64,000 bases of DNA from Bugula neritina (GCA_964035545.1 CAXIUT010000103.1:434001-498000); one strand, 5' to 3'. Shown: positions 1 to 10,942, numbered from the stretch's first letter. The notes: a model not told the origin generated them from the letters alone. Program-made: numbers and translations.

Positions 1-60
1 TCAACTTGTTTTGGATCTACTTGTCACATCTGGCTTATGCTCTCTGGTAGGTTTATTTCA

Positions 61-92
61 TTAACTTTCTAGACTGATTTTCTTAACTTTCT
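61..92. repeat. Short direct repeat TTAACTTTCT x2
   Basis: TTAACTTTCT at 61-70 and again at 83-92, a spacing of 22 bp, two helical turns. It is present in nearly every unit; Y-type ends change the intervening AGACTG to ATACTG. Confidence 0.85.
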
Positions 93-119
93 GAAGAGTT
101 TGTTGTGATGCGAAATATA

Positions 120-140
120 TTGCCAAATATCTCATGGCAA
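120..140. repeat. Inverted repeat TTGCCA / TGGCAA
   Basis: Perfect 6-bp arms at 120-125 and 135-140 around 9 bases. It is intact where the unit end reads ATTGCC. Ends with ATTACC break one base pair. Confidence 0.8.
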
Positions 141-148
141 CGTGCCAA
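134..148. promoter_or_regulatory. NFI-like palindromic site
   Basis: ATGGC-N5-GCCAA matches the nuclear factor I full-site pattern TTGGC-N5-GCCAA in nine of ten fixed bases with the correct spacing. The half-sites are kept in all units I checked, while the 5-bp spacer changes (AACGT or AACAT). The pattern match is seen; binding is inference. Confidence 0.5.
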
Positions 149-550
149 TACAGTTAACACAGTAATTAAGCACTGGTGTCTTTGAAGCAGGCATCAAGTT
201 ATGCATAAAAATGTTCATCAAGTATCTAAACACATGCAAGTGATGAGTTTGGAGATATTATTTAAAACTACAAAAGTTTCCATGCCGCGTGTAAATCAAA
301 AGTGGACAAGTGCTGCAAACACCTCTTTTCATAGAATGACTCATTTATTTCTCATATGTTTGCAAAGGCATCTAAAATTAGTTATTGCTCTAGCAAAATA
401 TAACACTGTGAAATGGCGCTGCAGATGAGCTTTCTCTTTTAATATGAAAACTGATGATTGAAGAGCAATATAGTCTACTAATAAAATGGGTTTTAGCAGT
501 GACTCATCTCCACTGCCTGTAAACTATAAAGCTTCAAATCGTATACTGTA

Positions 551-562
551 GGCCCATGGGCC
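551..562. repeat. 12-bp perfect palindrome GGCCCATGGGCC
   Basis: Self-complementary over all 12 bases, and the most G+C-rich symmetrical site in the unit. It is present in most X and Y units. In Z units it reads GGCCCATGGTCC and in the unit 39/40/42 group GACCCATGGGCC, so it is a class marker. Confidence 0.9.
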
Positions 563-614
563 AACTCTAGCACAATAACACAATTCACATGAGTCAGGAT
601 TGCTGGTTGTTAGA

Positions 615-644
615 GGGGACAGGGGGGGCAGGAGAGGGGATGGG
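615..644 (+). other. Putative G-quadruplex, reference X/Y form
   Basis: G-runs of 4, 7, 4 and 3 with loops ACA, CAGGAGA and AT satisfy the canonical G3+N1-7 pattern on the + strand. An equivalent tract sits at the same place in every unit. The C-rich strand could form an i-motif. The rule match is direct; folding is inference. Confidence 0.8.
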
Positions 645-1032
645 AAAATAAAACATCTAAATTCAATAGTAAAAGCCGGTGTACAATGCAAAGGTCTTCC
701 AGCATCACTGGTATTTCCATAATAACTGCAAGGCCAAACTTTTGCTGATGGACAATCAGACAGAAAAACTCTTGCAAATAACAAAACTAATATTAGCCTG
801 TGTCTGCTTCTTATAAACACAAAGAACAAAATTTTGGGAAAGATAACTCCCAACACACCTATCTTGCAACTGGTGCTGGTGCAATGAAATTGAAGGGTTA
901 TGTTTCATAGTCATATTTTCAACTAGTACTTCTAACTGCAAAGAAATAACATTGCAGAAAAAAGTGAAGATGTGAAGCACTGTAGATTTATGGTAAGTTA
1001 TAATATGCATTTGATATTATTTATTTGTCCAG

Positions 1033-1058
1033 AAAATAATATTATATTATATTTTATT
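1033..1058. other. 26-bp A/T-only tract
   Basis: Uninterrupted A/T run (AAAATAATATTATATTATAT and on) in unit 1. Length differs by class, and several class switches lie at or next to it (units 14, 30 and 32). It is likely an easily unwound segment. Confidence 0.8.
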
Positions 1059-1073
1059 CTACTCAGTAGTACC

Positions 1074-1097
1074 AACAATGAATATTTTATCATTGTT
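1074..1097. repeat. Inverted repeat AACAATGA / TCATTGTT
   Basis: Perfect 8-bp arms at 1074-1081 and 1090-1097 with an 8-base A/T loop, directly after the A/T tract. I saw it unchanged in every unit, across all three classes, which is notable next to the variable A/T tract. Confidence 0.9.
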
Positions 1098-1145
1098 TAT
1101 GGCAGTCGTGAATCTCAACAATGAATAATAATAATATGCATTGTC
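1074..1145. promoter_or_regulatory. Cluster of four SOX-like words
   Basis: AACAATG at 1074 and 1117 on the + strand, and CATTGTT (1091-1097) and CATTGTC (1139-1145) as the reverse orientation. The HMG-box SOX consensus is (A/T)(A/T)CAA(A/T)G. The first three fit fully and the fourth fits at six of seven. A short AAT microsatellite separates the last two. The motif match is seen; function is inference. Confidence 0.45.
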
Positions 1146-1334
1146 AATTTTCACAAAGTAGCAGTCTTCAGTCAGCCCTCTCTAGTTCAAGATGGGCATC
1201 ACTATACACACAAGAGTTAAGAACTTTAATGAGTCCTGTCAGCTAACCAGCTCATGAAGTCTACACAGTTTGATTGCAGGCGTTTGCATTTGACATTAGG
1301 ACTAAAGTGTTGACTACATGGAGATTTCAACTTC

Positions 1335-1356
1335 AATTGTTAATCAACTAATTGTT
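1335..1356. repeat. X-class AATTGTT direct repeat
   Basis: AATTGTT at 1335-1341 and 1350-1356. The second copy exists only in X-type ends, where CAACTAATTG has three more bases than the CAACTTG of Y and Z. It is a good X marker. Confidence 0.85.
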
Positions 1357-1544
1357 TTGGATCTACTTGTTACATCTGGCTTACTCTTTCTGGTAGGTTT
1401 ATTTCATTAACTTTCTAGACTGATTTTCTTAACTTTCTGAAGAGTTTGTTGTGATGCGAAATATTACCAAATATCTCATGGCAACATGCCAATACAGTTA
1501 ACACAGTAATTAAGCACTGGTGTCTTTGAAGCAGGCATCAAGTT

Positions 1545-2884
1545 TTGCATAAAAAAACTTATCAAGTATCTAAACACATGCAAGTGATGAGTTTGGAGAT
1601 ATTATTTAAAACTACAAAAGTTTCCATGCCGCTTGTAAATCAAAAGTGGACAATTGCTGCAAACACCTCTTTTCATGGAATGACTCATTTATTTCTCATA
1701 TGTTTGCAAAGGCATCTAAAATTAGTTATTGCTCTAGCAAAATATAACACTGTGAAATGGCGCTGCAGATGAGCTTTCTCTTTTAATATGAAAACTGATG
1801 ATTGAAGAGCAATATAGCCTACTATTAAAATGGGTTTCAGCAGTGACTCATCTCCACTGCCTGTAAACTATAAATCTTCAAATCGTATACTGTAGGCCCA
1901 TGGTCCAACTCTAAAACAATAACACATTTCACATGAGTCAGGATTACTGGTTGTTAGAAGGGACAGGGGGGCAGGAGAGGGGAGGGGAAAATAAAACATC
2001 TAAATTTAATAGTAAAGGCGGGTGTACAATGCAAAGGTCTTCCAGCATCACTGATATTTCCATAATAACTGCAAGGCGCAAGCTCCTGCTGATGGACAAT
2101 ATGACAGAAAAACTCTTTCAAATAAGTAAACTAATATTAGCCTGTGTCTGCTTCGTATAAACGCCAAGAACAAACTTTTAGGAAAGATAACTCCCACCAC
2201 ACCTATCTTGCAACCGGTGCTAGTGCAATGAAATTGAAGGGCTATGTTTCATAGTCCTATATTCAGCTAGTACTTCTAACTAGAAAGAAATAACATTGCC
2301 GGAAAAGTTGAAGAGGTGAAGCACTGTAGAGTTATGGCAAGTTAGATTCTCTATATGATATTATTTATCTGTCAAGAAAATATTATATTATATTTTATTC
2401 TACTCACTAGTACCAACAATGAATATTTTATCATTGTTTATGGCAGTCGTGAATCTCAACAATGAATAATAATAATATGCATTGTCAATTTTCACAAAGT
2501 AGCAGTCTTCAGTCAGCCCTCTCTAGTTCAAGATGGGCATCACTATACACACAAGAGTTAAGAACTTTAATGAGTCCTGTCAGGTAACCAGCTCATGAAG
2601 TCTACACAGTTTGGTTGCAGACGTTTGCATTTGACATTAGGATTAAAGTGTTCACTACATGGAGACTTCAACTTCAATTGTTAATCAACTTGTTTTGGAT
2701 CTACTTGTCACATCTGGCTTACGCTCTCTGGTAGGTTTATTTCATTAACTTTCTAGACTGATTTTCTTAACTTTCTGAAGAGTTTGTTGTGATGCGAAAT
2801 ATATTGCCAAATATCTCATGGCAACGTGCCAATACAGTTAACACAGTAATTAAGCACTGGTGTCTTTGAAGCAGGCATCAAGTT
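1545..2884. repeat. Satellite unit 2: head H2, class Z (1,340 bp)
   Basis: The head opens with TTG instead of ATG and has CATGGAATG. A private TAGCCTACTATT near 1816 is shared only with unit 8. The body is a full Z type with a 6-G tract. Confidence 0.96.
1960..1987 (+). other. Putative G-quadruplex, Z form
   Basis: G-runs of 3, 6, 4 and 4, with loops ACA, CAGGAGA and A. The last loop is one base, and the 3' part is pure purine (AGGAGAGGGGAGGGG), a form that tends to be more stable and may also favour triplex. Confidence 0.8.
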
Positions 2885-4231
2885 ATGCATAAAAATGTTC
2901 ATCAAGTATCTAAACACATGCAAGTGATGAGTTTGGAGATATTATTTAAAACTACAAAAGTTTCCATGCCGCGTGTAAATCAAAAGTGGACAAGTGCTGC
3001 AAACACCTCTTTTCATAGAATGACTCATTTATTTCTCATATGTTTGCAAAGGCATCTAAAATTAGTTATTGCTCTAGCAAAATATAACACTGTGAAATGG
3101 CGCTGCAGATGAGCTTTCTCTTTTAATATGAAAACTGATGATTGAAGAGCAATATAGTCTACTAATAAAATGGGTTTTAGCAGTGACTCATCTCCACTGC
3201 CTGTAAACTATAAAGCTTCAAATCGTATACTGTAGGCCCATGGGCCAACTCTAGCACAATAACACAATTCACATGAGTCAGGATTGCTGGTTGTTAGAGG
3301 GGACAGGGGGGGCAGGAGAGGGGATGGGAAAATAAAACATCTAAATTCAATAGTAAAAGCCGGTGTACAATGCAAAGGTCTTCCAGCATCACTGGTATTT
3401 CCATAATAACTGCAAGGCGCAAACTTTTGCTGATGGACAATCAGACAGAAAAACTCTTGCAAATAACAAAACTAATATTAGCCTGTGTCTGCTTCGTATA
3501 AACACCAAGAACAAAATTTTAGGAAAGATAACTCCCAACACACCTATCTTGCAACTGGTGCTGGTGCAAAGAAATTGAAGGGTTATGTTTCATAGTCATA
3601 TATTCAGCTAGTACTTCTAACTGCAAAGGAGTAACATTGCAGAAAAAGGTGAAGATGTGAAGCACTGTAGATTTATGGTAAGTTATAATATGCATTTGAT
3701 ATTACTTATCTGTCCAGAAAACAATAATATTATATTATATTTTATTCTACTCAGTAGTACCAACAATGAATATTTTATCATTGTTTATGGCAATCGTGAA
3801 TCTCAACAATGAATAATAATAATGTGCATTGTCAATTTTCACAAAATAGCAGTCTTCAGTCAGCCCTCTCTAGTTCAAGATGGGCATCACTATACACACA
3901 AGAGTTAAGAACTTTAATGAGTCCTGTCAGCTAACCAGCTCATGAAGTCTACACAGTTTGGTTGCAGACGTTTGCATTTGACATTAGGACTAAAGTGTTG
4001 ACTACATGGAGATTTCAACTTCAATTGTTAATCAACTTGTTTTGGATCTACTTGTTACATCTGGCTTACTCTCTCTGGTAGGTTTATTTCATTAACTTTC
4101 TATACTGATTTTCTTAACTTTCTGAAGAGTTTGTTGTGATGCGAAATATATTACCAAATATCTCATGGCAACGTGCCAATACAGTTAACACAGTAATTAA
4201 GCACTGGTGTCTTTGAAGCAGGCATCAAGTT
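2885..4231. repeat. Satellite unit 3: head H1, class Y (1,347 bp)
   Basis: Reference Y unit. It has GGCAATCG, AATGTGCATTG, CAAAATAGC and TCTATACTG. It is longer than Z because of the extra bases in ACAATAATATTATATTAT and a 7-G tract. Confidence 0.96.
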
Positions 4232-5571
4232 TTGCATAAAAAAATTTATCAAGTATCTAAACACATGCAAGTGATGAGTTTGGAGATATTATTTAAAACT
4301 ACAAAAGTTTCCATGCTGCGTGTAAATCAAAAGTGGACAAGTGCTGCAAACACCTCTTTTCATAGAATGACTCATTTATTTCTCATATGTTTGCAAAGGC
4401 ATCTAAAATTAGTTATTGCTCTAGCAAAATATAACACTGTGAAATGGCGCTGCAGATGAGTTTTCTCTTTTAATATGAAAACTGATGATTGAAGAGCAAT
4501 ATAGTCTACTAATAAATTGGGTTTCAGCAGTGACTCATCTCCACTGCCTGTAAACTATAAATCTTCAAATCGTATACTGTAGGCCCATGGTCCAACTCTA
4601 AAACAATAACACATTTCACATGAGTCAGGATTACTGGTTGTTAGAAGGGACAGGGGGGCAGGAGAGGGGAGGGGAAAATAAAACATCTAAATTTAATAGT
4701 AAAGGCGGGTGTACAATGCAAAGGTCTTCCAGCATCACTGATATTTCCATAATAACTGCAAGGCGCAAGCTCCTGCTGATGGACAATATGACAGAAAAAC
4801 TCTTTCAAATAAGTAAACTAATATTAGCCTGTGTCTGCTTCGTATAAACGCCAAGAACAAACTTTTAGGAAAGATAACTCCCACCACACCTATCTTGCAA
4901 CCGGTGCTAGTGCAATGAAATTGAAGGGCTATGTTTCATAGTCCTATATTCAGCTAGTACTTCTAACTAGAAAGAAATAACATTGCCGGAAAAGTTGAAG
5001 AGGTGAAGCACTGTAGAGTTATGGCAAGTTAGATTCTCTATATGATATTATTTATCTGTCAAGAAAATATTATATTATATTTTATTCTACTCACTAGTAC
5101 CAACAATGAATATTTTATCATTGTTTATGGCAGTCGTGAATCTCAACAATGAATAATAATAATATGCATTGTCAATTTTCACAAAGTAGCAGTCTTCAGT
5201 CAGCCCTCTCTAGTTCAAGATGGGCATCACTATACACACAAGAGTTAAGAACTTTAATGAGTCCTGTCAGGTAACCAGCTCATGAAGTCTACACAGTTTG
5301 GTTGCAGACGTTTGCATTTGACATTAGGATTAAAGTGTTCACTACATGGAGACTTCAACTTCAATTGTTAATCAACTTGTTTTGGATCTACTTGTCACAT
5401 CTGGCTTACGCTCTCTGGTAGGTTTATTTCATTAACTTTCTAGACTGATTTTCTTAACTTTCTGAAGAGTTTGTTGTGATGCGAAATATATTGCCAAATA
5501 TCTCATGGCAACGTGCCAATACAGTTAACACAGTAATTAAGCACTGGTGTCTTTGAAGCAGGCATCAAGTT
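4232..5571. repeat. Satellite unit 4: head H3, class Z (1,340 bp)
   Basis: H3 head (CTGCGTG), GATGAGTTTTCTC and AATAAATTGGG, followed by a Z body. It pairs with unit 3 as the Y-Z dimer. Confidence 0.96.
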
Positions 5572-6918
5572 ATGCATAAAAATGTTCATCAAGTATCTAA
5601 ACACATGCAAGTGATGAGTTTGGAGATATTATTTAAAACTACAAAAGTTTCCATGCCGCGTGTAAATCAAAAGTGGACAAGTGCTGCAAACACCTCTTTT
5701 CATAGAATGACTCATTTATTTCTCATATGTTTGCAAAGGCATCTAAAATTAGTTATTGCTCTAGCAAAATATAACACTGTGAAATGGCGCTGCAGATGAG
5801 CTTTCTCTTTTAATATGAAAACTGATGATTGAAGAGCAATATAGTCTACTAATAAAATGGGTTTTAGCAGTGACTCATCTCCACTGCCTGTAAACTATAA
5901 AGCTTCAAATCGTATACTGTAGGCCCATGGGCCAACTCTAGCACAATAACACAATTCACATGAGTCAGGATTGCTGGTTGTTAGAGGGGACAGGGGGGGC
6001 AGGAGAGGGGATGGGAAAATAAAACATCTAAATTCAATAGTAAAAGCCGGTGTACAATGCAAAGGTCTTCCAGCATCACTGGTATTTCCATAATAACTGC
6101 AAGGCGCAAACTTTTGCTGATGGACAATCAGACAGAAAAACTCTTGCAAATAACAAAACTAATATTAGCCTGTGTCTGCTTCGTATAAACACCAAGAACA
6201 AAATTTTAGGAAAGATAACTCCCAACACACCTATCTTGCAACTGGTGCTGGTGCAAAGAAATTGAAGGGTTATGTTTCATAGTCATATATTCAGCTAGTA
6301 CTTCTAACTGCAAAGGAGTAACATTGCAGAAAAAGGTGAAGATGTGAAGCACTGTAGATTTATGGTAAGTTATAATATGCATTTGATATTACTTATCTGT
6401 CCAGAAAACAATAATATTATATTATATTTTATTCTACTCAGTAGTACCAACAATGAATATTTTATCATTGTTTATGGCAATCGTGAATCTCAACAATGAA
6501 TAATAATAATGTGCATTGTCAATTTTCACAAAATAGCAGTCTTCAGTCAGCCCTCTCTAGTTCAAGATGGGCATCACTATACACACAAGAGTTAAGAACT
6601 TTAATGAGTCCTGTCAGCTAACCAGCTCATGAAGTCTACACAGTTTGGTTGCAGACGTTTGCATTTGACATTAGGACTAAAGTGTTGACTACATGGAGAT
6701 TTCAACTTCAATTGTTAATCAACTTGTTTTGGATCTACTTGTTACATCTGGCTTACTCTCTCTGGTAGGTTTATTTCATTAACTTTCTATACTGATTTTC
6801 TTAACTTTCTGAAGAGTTTGTTGTGATGCGAAATATATTACCAAATATCTCATGGCAACGTGCCAATACAGTTAACACAGTAATTAAGCACTGGTGTCTT
6901 TGAAGCAGGCATCAAGTT
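5572..6918. repeat. Satellite unit 5: head H1, class Y (1,347 bp)
   Basis: Reads the same as unit 3 along its length, at an offset of 2,687 bp. Confidence 0.96.
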
Positions 6919-8258
6919 TTGCATAAAAAAATTTATCAAGTATCTAAACACATGCAAGTGATGAGTTTGGAGATATTATTTAAAACTACAAAAGTTTCCA
7001 TGCTGCGTGTAAATCAAAAGTGGACAAGTGCTGCAAACACCTCTTTTCATAGAATGACTCATTTATTTCTCATATGTTTGCAAAGGCATCTAAAATTAGT
7101 TATTGCTCTAGCAAAATATAACACTGTGAAATGGCGCTGCAGATGAGTTTTCTCTTTTAATATGAAAACTGATGATTGAAGAGCAATATAGTCTACTAAT
7201 AAATTGGGTTTCAGCAGTGACTCATCTCCACTGCCTGTAAACTATAAATCTTCAAATCGTATACTGTAGGCCCATGGTCCAACTCTAAAACAATAACACA
7301 TTTCACATGAGTCAGGATTACTGGTTGTTAGAAGGGACAGGGGGGCAGGAGAGGGGAGGGGAAAATAAAACATCTAAATTTAATAGTAAAGGCGGGTGTA
7401 CAATGCAAAGGTCTTCCAGCATCACTGATATTTCCATAATAACTGCAAGGCGCAAGCTCCTGCTGATGGACAATATGACAGAAAAACTCTTTCAAATAAG
7501 TAAACTAATATTAGCCTGTGTCTGCTTCGTATAAACGCCAAGAACAAACTTTTAGGAAAGATAACTCCCACCACACCTATCTTGCAACCGGTGCTAGTGC
7601 AATGAAATTGAAGGGCTATGTTTCATAGTCCTATATTCAGCTAGTACTTCTAACTAGAAAGAAATAACATTGCCGGAAAAGTTGAAGAGGTGAAGCACTG
7701 TAGAGTTATGGCAAGTTAGATTCTCTATATGATATTATTTATCTGTCAAGAAAATATTATATTATATTTTATTCTACTCACTAGTACCAACAATGAATAT
7801 TTTATCATTGTTTATGGCAGTCGTGAATCTCAACAATGAATAATAATAATATGCATTGTCAATTTTCACAAAGTAGCAGTCTTCAGTCAGCCCTCTCTAG
7901 TTCAAGATGGGCATCACTATACACACAAGAGTTAAGAACTTTAATGAGTCCTGTCAGGTAACCAGCTCATGAAGTCTACACAGTTTGGTTGCAGACGTTT
8001 GCATTTGACATTAGGATTAAAGTGTTCACTACATGGAGACTTCAACTTCAATTGTTAATCAACTTGTTTTGGATCTACTTGTCACATCTGGCTTATGCTC
8101 TCTGGTAGGTTTATTTCATTAACTTTCTAGACTGATTTTCTTAACTTTCTGAAGAGTTTGTTGTGATGCGAAATATATTGCCAAATATCTCATGGCAACG
8201 TGCCAATACAGTTAACACAGTAATTAAGCACTGGTGTCTTTGAAGCAGGCATCAAGTT
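6919..8258. repeat. Satellite unit 6: head H3, class Z (1,340 bp)
   Basis: Reads as a copy of unit 4 at 2,687 bp offset. Its last bases carry the private TATGCTC at 8096 shared with position 38; unit 4 has TACGCTC at the same point. Confidence 0.96.
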
Positions 8259-9602
8259 ATGCATAAAAATGTTCATCAAGTATCTAAACACATGCAAGTG
8301 ATGAGTTTGGAGATATTATTTAAAACTACAAAAGTTTCCATGCCGCGTGTAAATCAAAAGTGGACAAGTGCTGCAAACACCTCTTTTCATAGAATGACTC
8401 ATTTATTTCTCATATGTTTGCAAAGGCATCTAAAATTAGTTATTGCTCTAGCAAAATATAACACTGTGAAATGGCGCTGCAGATGAGCTTTCTCTTTTAA
8501 TATGAAAACTGATGATTGAAGAGCAATATAGTCTACTAATAAAATGGGTTTTAGCAGTGACTCATCTCCACTGCCTGTAAACTATAAAGCTTCAAATCGT
8601 ATACTGTAGGCCCATGGGCCAACTCTAGCACAATAACACAATTCACATGAGTCAGGATTGCTGGTTGTTAGAGGGGACAGGGGGGGCAGGAGAGGGGATG
8701 GGAAAATAAAACATCTAAATTCAATAGTAAAAGCCGGTGTACAATGCAAAGGTCTTCCAGCATCACTGGTATTTCCATAATAACTGCAAGGCCAAACTTT
8801 TGCTGATGGACAATCAGACAGAAAAACTCTTGCAAATAACAAAACTAATATTAGCCTGTGTCTGCTTCTTATAAACACAAAGAACAAAATTTTGGGAAAG
8901 ATAACTCCCAACACACCTATCTTGCAACTGGTGCTGGTGCAATGAAATTGAAGGGTTATGTTTCATAGTCATATTTTCAACTAGTACTTCTAACTGCAAA
9001 GAAATAACATTGCAGAAAAAAGTGAAGATGTGAAGCACTGTAGATTTATGGTAAGTTATAATATGCATTTGATATTATTTATTTGTCCAGAAAATAATAT
9101 TATATTATATTTTATTCTACTCAGTAGTACCAACAATGAATATTTTATCATTGTTTATGGCAGTCGTGAATCTCAACAATGAATAATAATAATATGCATT
9201 GTCAATTTTCACAAAGTAGCAGTCTTCAGTCAGCCCTCTCTAGTTCAAGATGGGCATCACTATACACACAAGAGTTAAGAACTTTAATGAGTCCTGTCAG
9301 CTAACCAGCTCATGAAGTCTACACAGTTTGATTGCAGGCGTTTGCATTTGACATTAGGACTAAAGTGTTGACTACATGGAGATTTCAACTTCAATTGTTA
9401 ATCAACTAATTGTTTTGGATCTACTTGTTACATCTGGCTTACTCTTTCTGGTAGGTTTATTTCATTAACTTTCTAGACTGATTTTCTTAACTTTCTGAAG
9501 AGTTTGTTGTGATGCGAAATATTACCAAATATCTCATGGCAACATGCCAATACAGTTAACACAGTAATTAAGCACTGGTGTCTTTGAAGCAGGCATCAAG
9601 TT
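8259..9602. repeat. Satellite unit 7: head H1, class X (1,344 bp)
   Basis: Copy of unit 1 at 8,058 bp offset; same length and same X markers. Confidence 0.96.
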
Positions 9603-10942
9603 TTGCATAAAAAAACTTATCAAGTATCTAAACACATGCAAGTGATGAGTTTGGAGATATTATTTAAAACTACAAAAGTTTCCATGCCGCTTGTAAATCA
9701 AAAGTGGACAATTGCTGCAAACACCTCTTTTCATGGAATGACTCATTTATTTCTCATATGTTTGCAAAGGCATCTAAAATTAGTTATTGCTCTAGCAAAA
9801 TATAACACTGTGAAATGGCGCTGCAGATGAGCTTTCTCTTTTAATATGAAAACTGATGATTGAAGAGCAATATAGCCTACTATTAAAATGGGTTTCAGCA
9901 GTGACTCATCTCCACTGCCTGTAAACTATAAATCTTCAAATCGTATACTGTAGGCCCATGGTCCAACTCTAAAACAATAACACATTTCACATGAGTCAGG
10001 ATTACTGGTTGTTAGAAGGGACAGGGGGGCAGGAGAGGGGAGGGGAAAATAAAACATCTAAATTTAATAGTAAAGGCGGGTGTACAATGCAAAGGTCTTC
10101 CAGCATCACTGATATTTCCATAATAACTGCAAGGCGCAAGCTCCTGCTGATGGACAATATGACAGAAAAACTCTTTCAAATAAGTAAACTAATATTAGCC
10201 TGTGTCTGCTTCGTATAAACGCCAAGAACAAACTTTTAGGAAAGATAACTCCCACCACACCTATCTTGCAACCGGTGCTAGTGCAATGAAATTGAAGGGC
10301 TATGTTTCATAGTCCTATATTCAGCTAGTACTTCTAACTAGAAAGAAATAACATTGCCGGAAAAGTTGAAGAGGTGCAGCACTGTAGAGTTATGGCAAGT
10401 TAGATTCTCTATATGATATTATTTATCTGTCAAGAAAATATTATATTATATTTTATTCTACTCACTAGTACCAACAATGAATATTTTATCATTGTTTATG
10501 GCAGTCGTGAATCTCAACAATGAATAATAATAATATGCATTGTCAATTTTCACAAAGTAGCAGTCTTCAGTCAGCCCTCTCTAGTTCAAGATGGGCATCA
10601 CTATACACACAAGAGTTAAGAACTTTAATGAGTCCTGTCAGGTAACCAGCTCATGAAGTCTACACAGTTTGGTTGCAGACGTTTGCATTTGACATTAGGA
10701 TTAAAGTGTTCACTACATGGAGACTTCAACTTCAATTGTTAATCAACTTGTTTTGGATCTACTTGTCACATCTGGCTTACGCTCTCTGGTAGGTTTATTT
10801 CATTAACTTTCTAGACTGATTTTCTTAACTTTCTGAAGAGTTTGTTGTGATGCGAAATATATTGCCAAATATCTCATGGCAACGTGCCAATACAGTTAAC
10901 ACAGTAATTAAGCACTGGTGTCTTTGAAGCAGGCATCAAGTT
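9603..10942. repeat. Satellite unit 8: head H2, class Z (1,340 bp)
   Basis: Copy of unit 2, including TAGCCTACTATT. One substitution is visible: C at 10377 where unit 2 has A at 2319. Confidence 0.96.

Larger units (their letters stand above)
1..200. repeat. Partial unit at left edge (Z-type end)
   Basis: These are the last 200 bp of a unit that begins outside the window. CTTGTCAC and TATTGCCAAAT mark a Z-type end. It carries a private T at 38 (TATGCTC, where most Z copies read TACGCTC or TACTCTC). The same T recurs at 8096, exactly 8,058 bp downstream. Confidence 0.95.
201..1544. repeat. Satellite unit 1: head H1, class X (1,344 bp)
   Basis: Reference X unit. It has a 7-G tract at 622-628, the GGCCCATGGGCC palindrome, TTGATTGCAGGCG, the 3-bp AAT insertion in CAACTAATTG, and the CAACATGCC variant at the end. 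Motif entries below are placed on this copy. Confidence 0.96.
1..6105. repeat. Higher-order block A, copy 1 (offset 8,058 bp)
   Basis: Read against 8059-14163, this stretch shows one difference that I noticed (2319 A, 10377 C) and shares the rare T at 38/8096. It covers the left partial, units 1-4 and part of unit 5. It probably starts left of the window. Confidence 0.9.
2885..8258. repeat. Y-Z dimer repeated twice (2,687 bp each)
   Basis: Units 3-4 and 5-6 are in the same order with identical lengths (1,347 + 1,340). The only difference I saw is at the far end (8096). Units 9-10 are a third, separate copy. Confidence 0.92.

Noticed and set aside
528-534. TATAAAG as a TATA box for transcription of the unit
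   Set aside because: A single A/T-rich word is expected by chance in this composition. No initiator or downstream element supports it, and Z units alter it to TATAAAT.
503-562. Possible tRNA-derived (RNA polymerase III) promoter: TTAGCAGTGA as A box and CTTCAAATC as B box
   Set aside because: Both boxes have mismatches at key positions, and no tRNA-like fold or poly-T terminator at the right distance is evident.
650-656. AATAAAA after the G-rich tract as a polyadenylation signal
   Set aside because: It is a common word in A/T-rich DNA, with no transcript evidence or GT-rich downstream element.
524-856. Minus-strand open frame of 110 codons, recurring at 8582, 13953, 31432, 36807 and 40833
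   Set aside because: It appears and disappears with one- to three-base length changes in the G tract and with GGCC/GGCGC; no domain, signal peptide or constraint is visible. It is a by-product of the repeat.
1124-1135. AAT microsatellite
   Set aside because: Only about four repeats with nearly constant length across units; too short to list as an independent locus.
1165-1200. Second B-box-like word, AGTTCAAGATG
   Set aside because: Only the TTCAA core fits; several units change it to AGTACAAG, and no paired A box is convincing.
1933-2160. Plus-strand 75-codon frame in Z units, overlapping the G tract
   Set aside because: It is present only where the G-run has a compatible length, it overlaps other frames and it has low-complexity composition. 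Not a gene.
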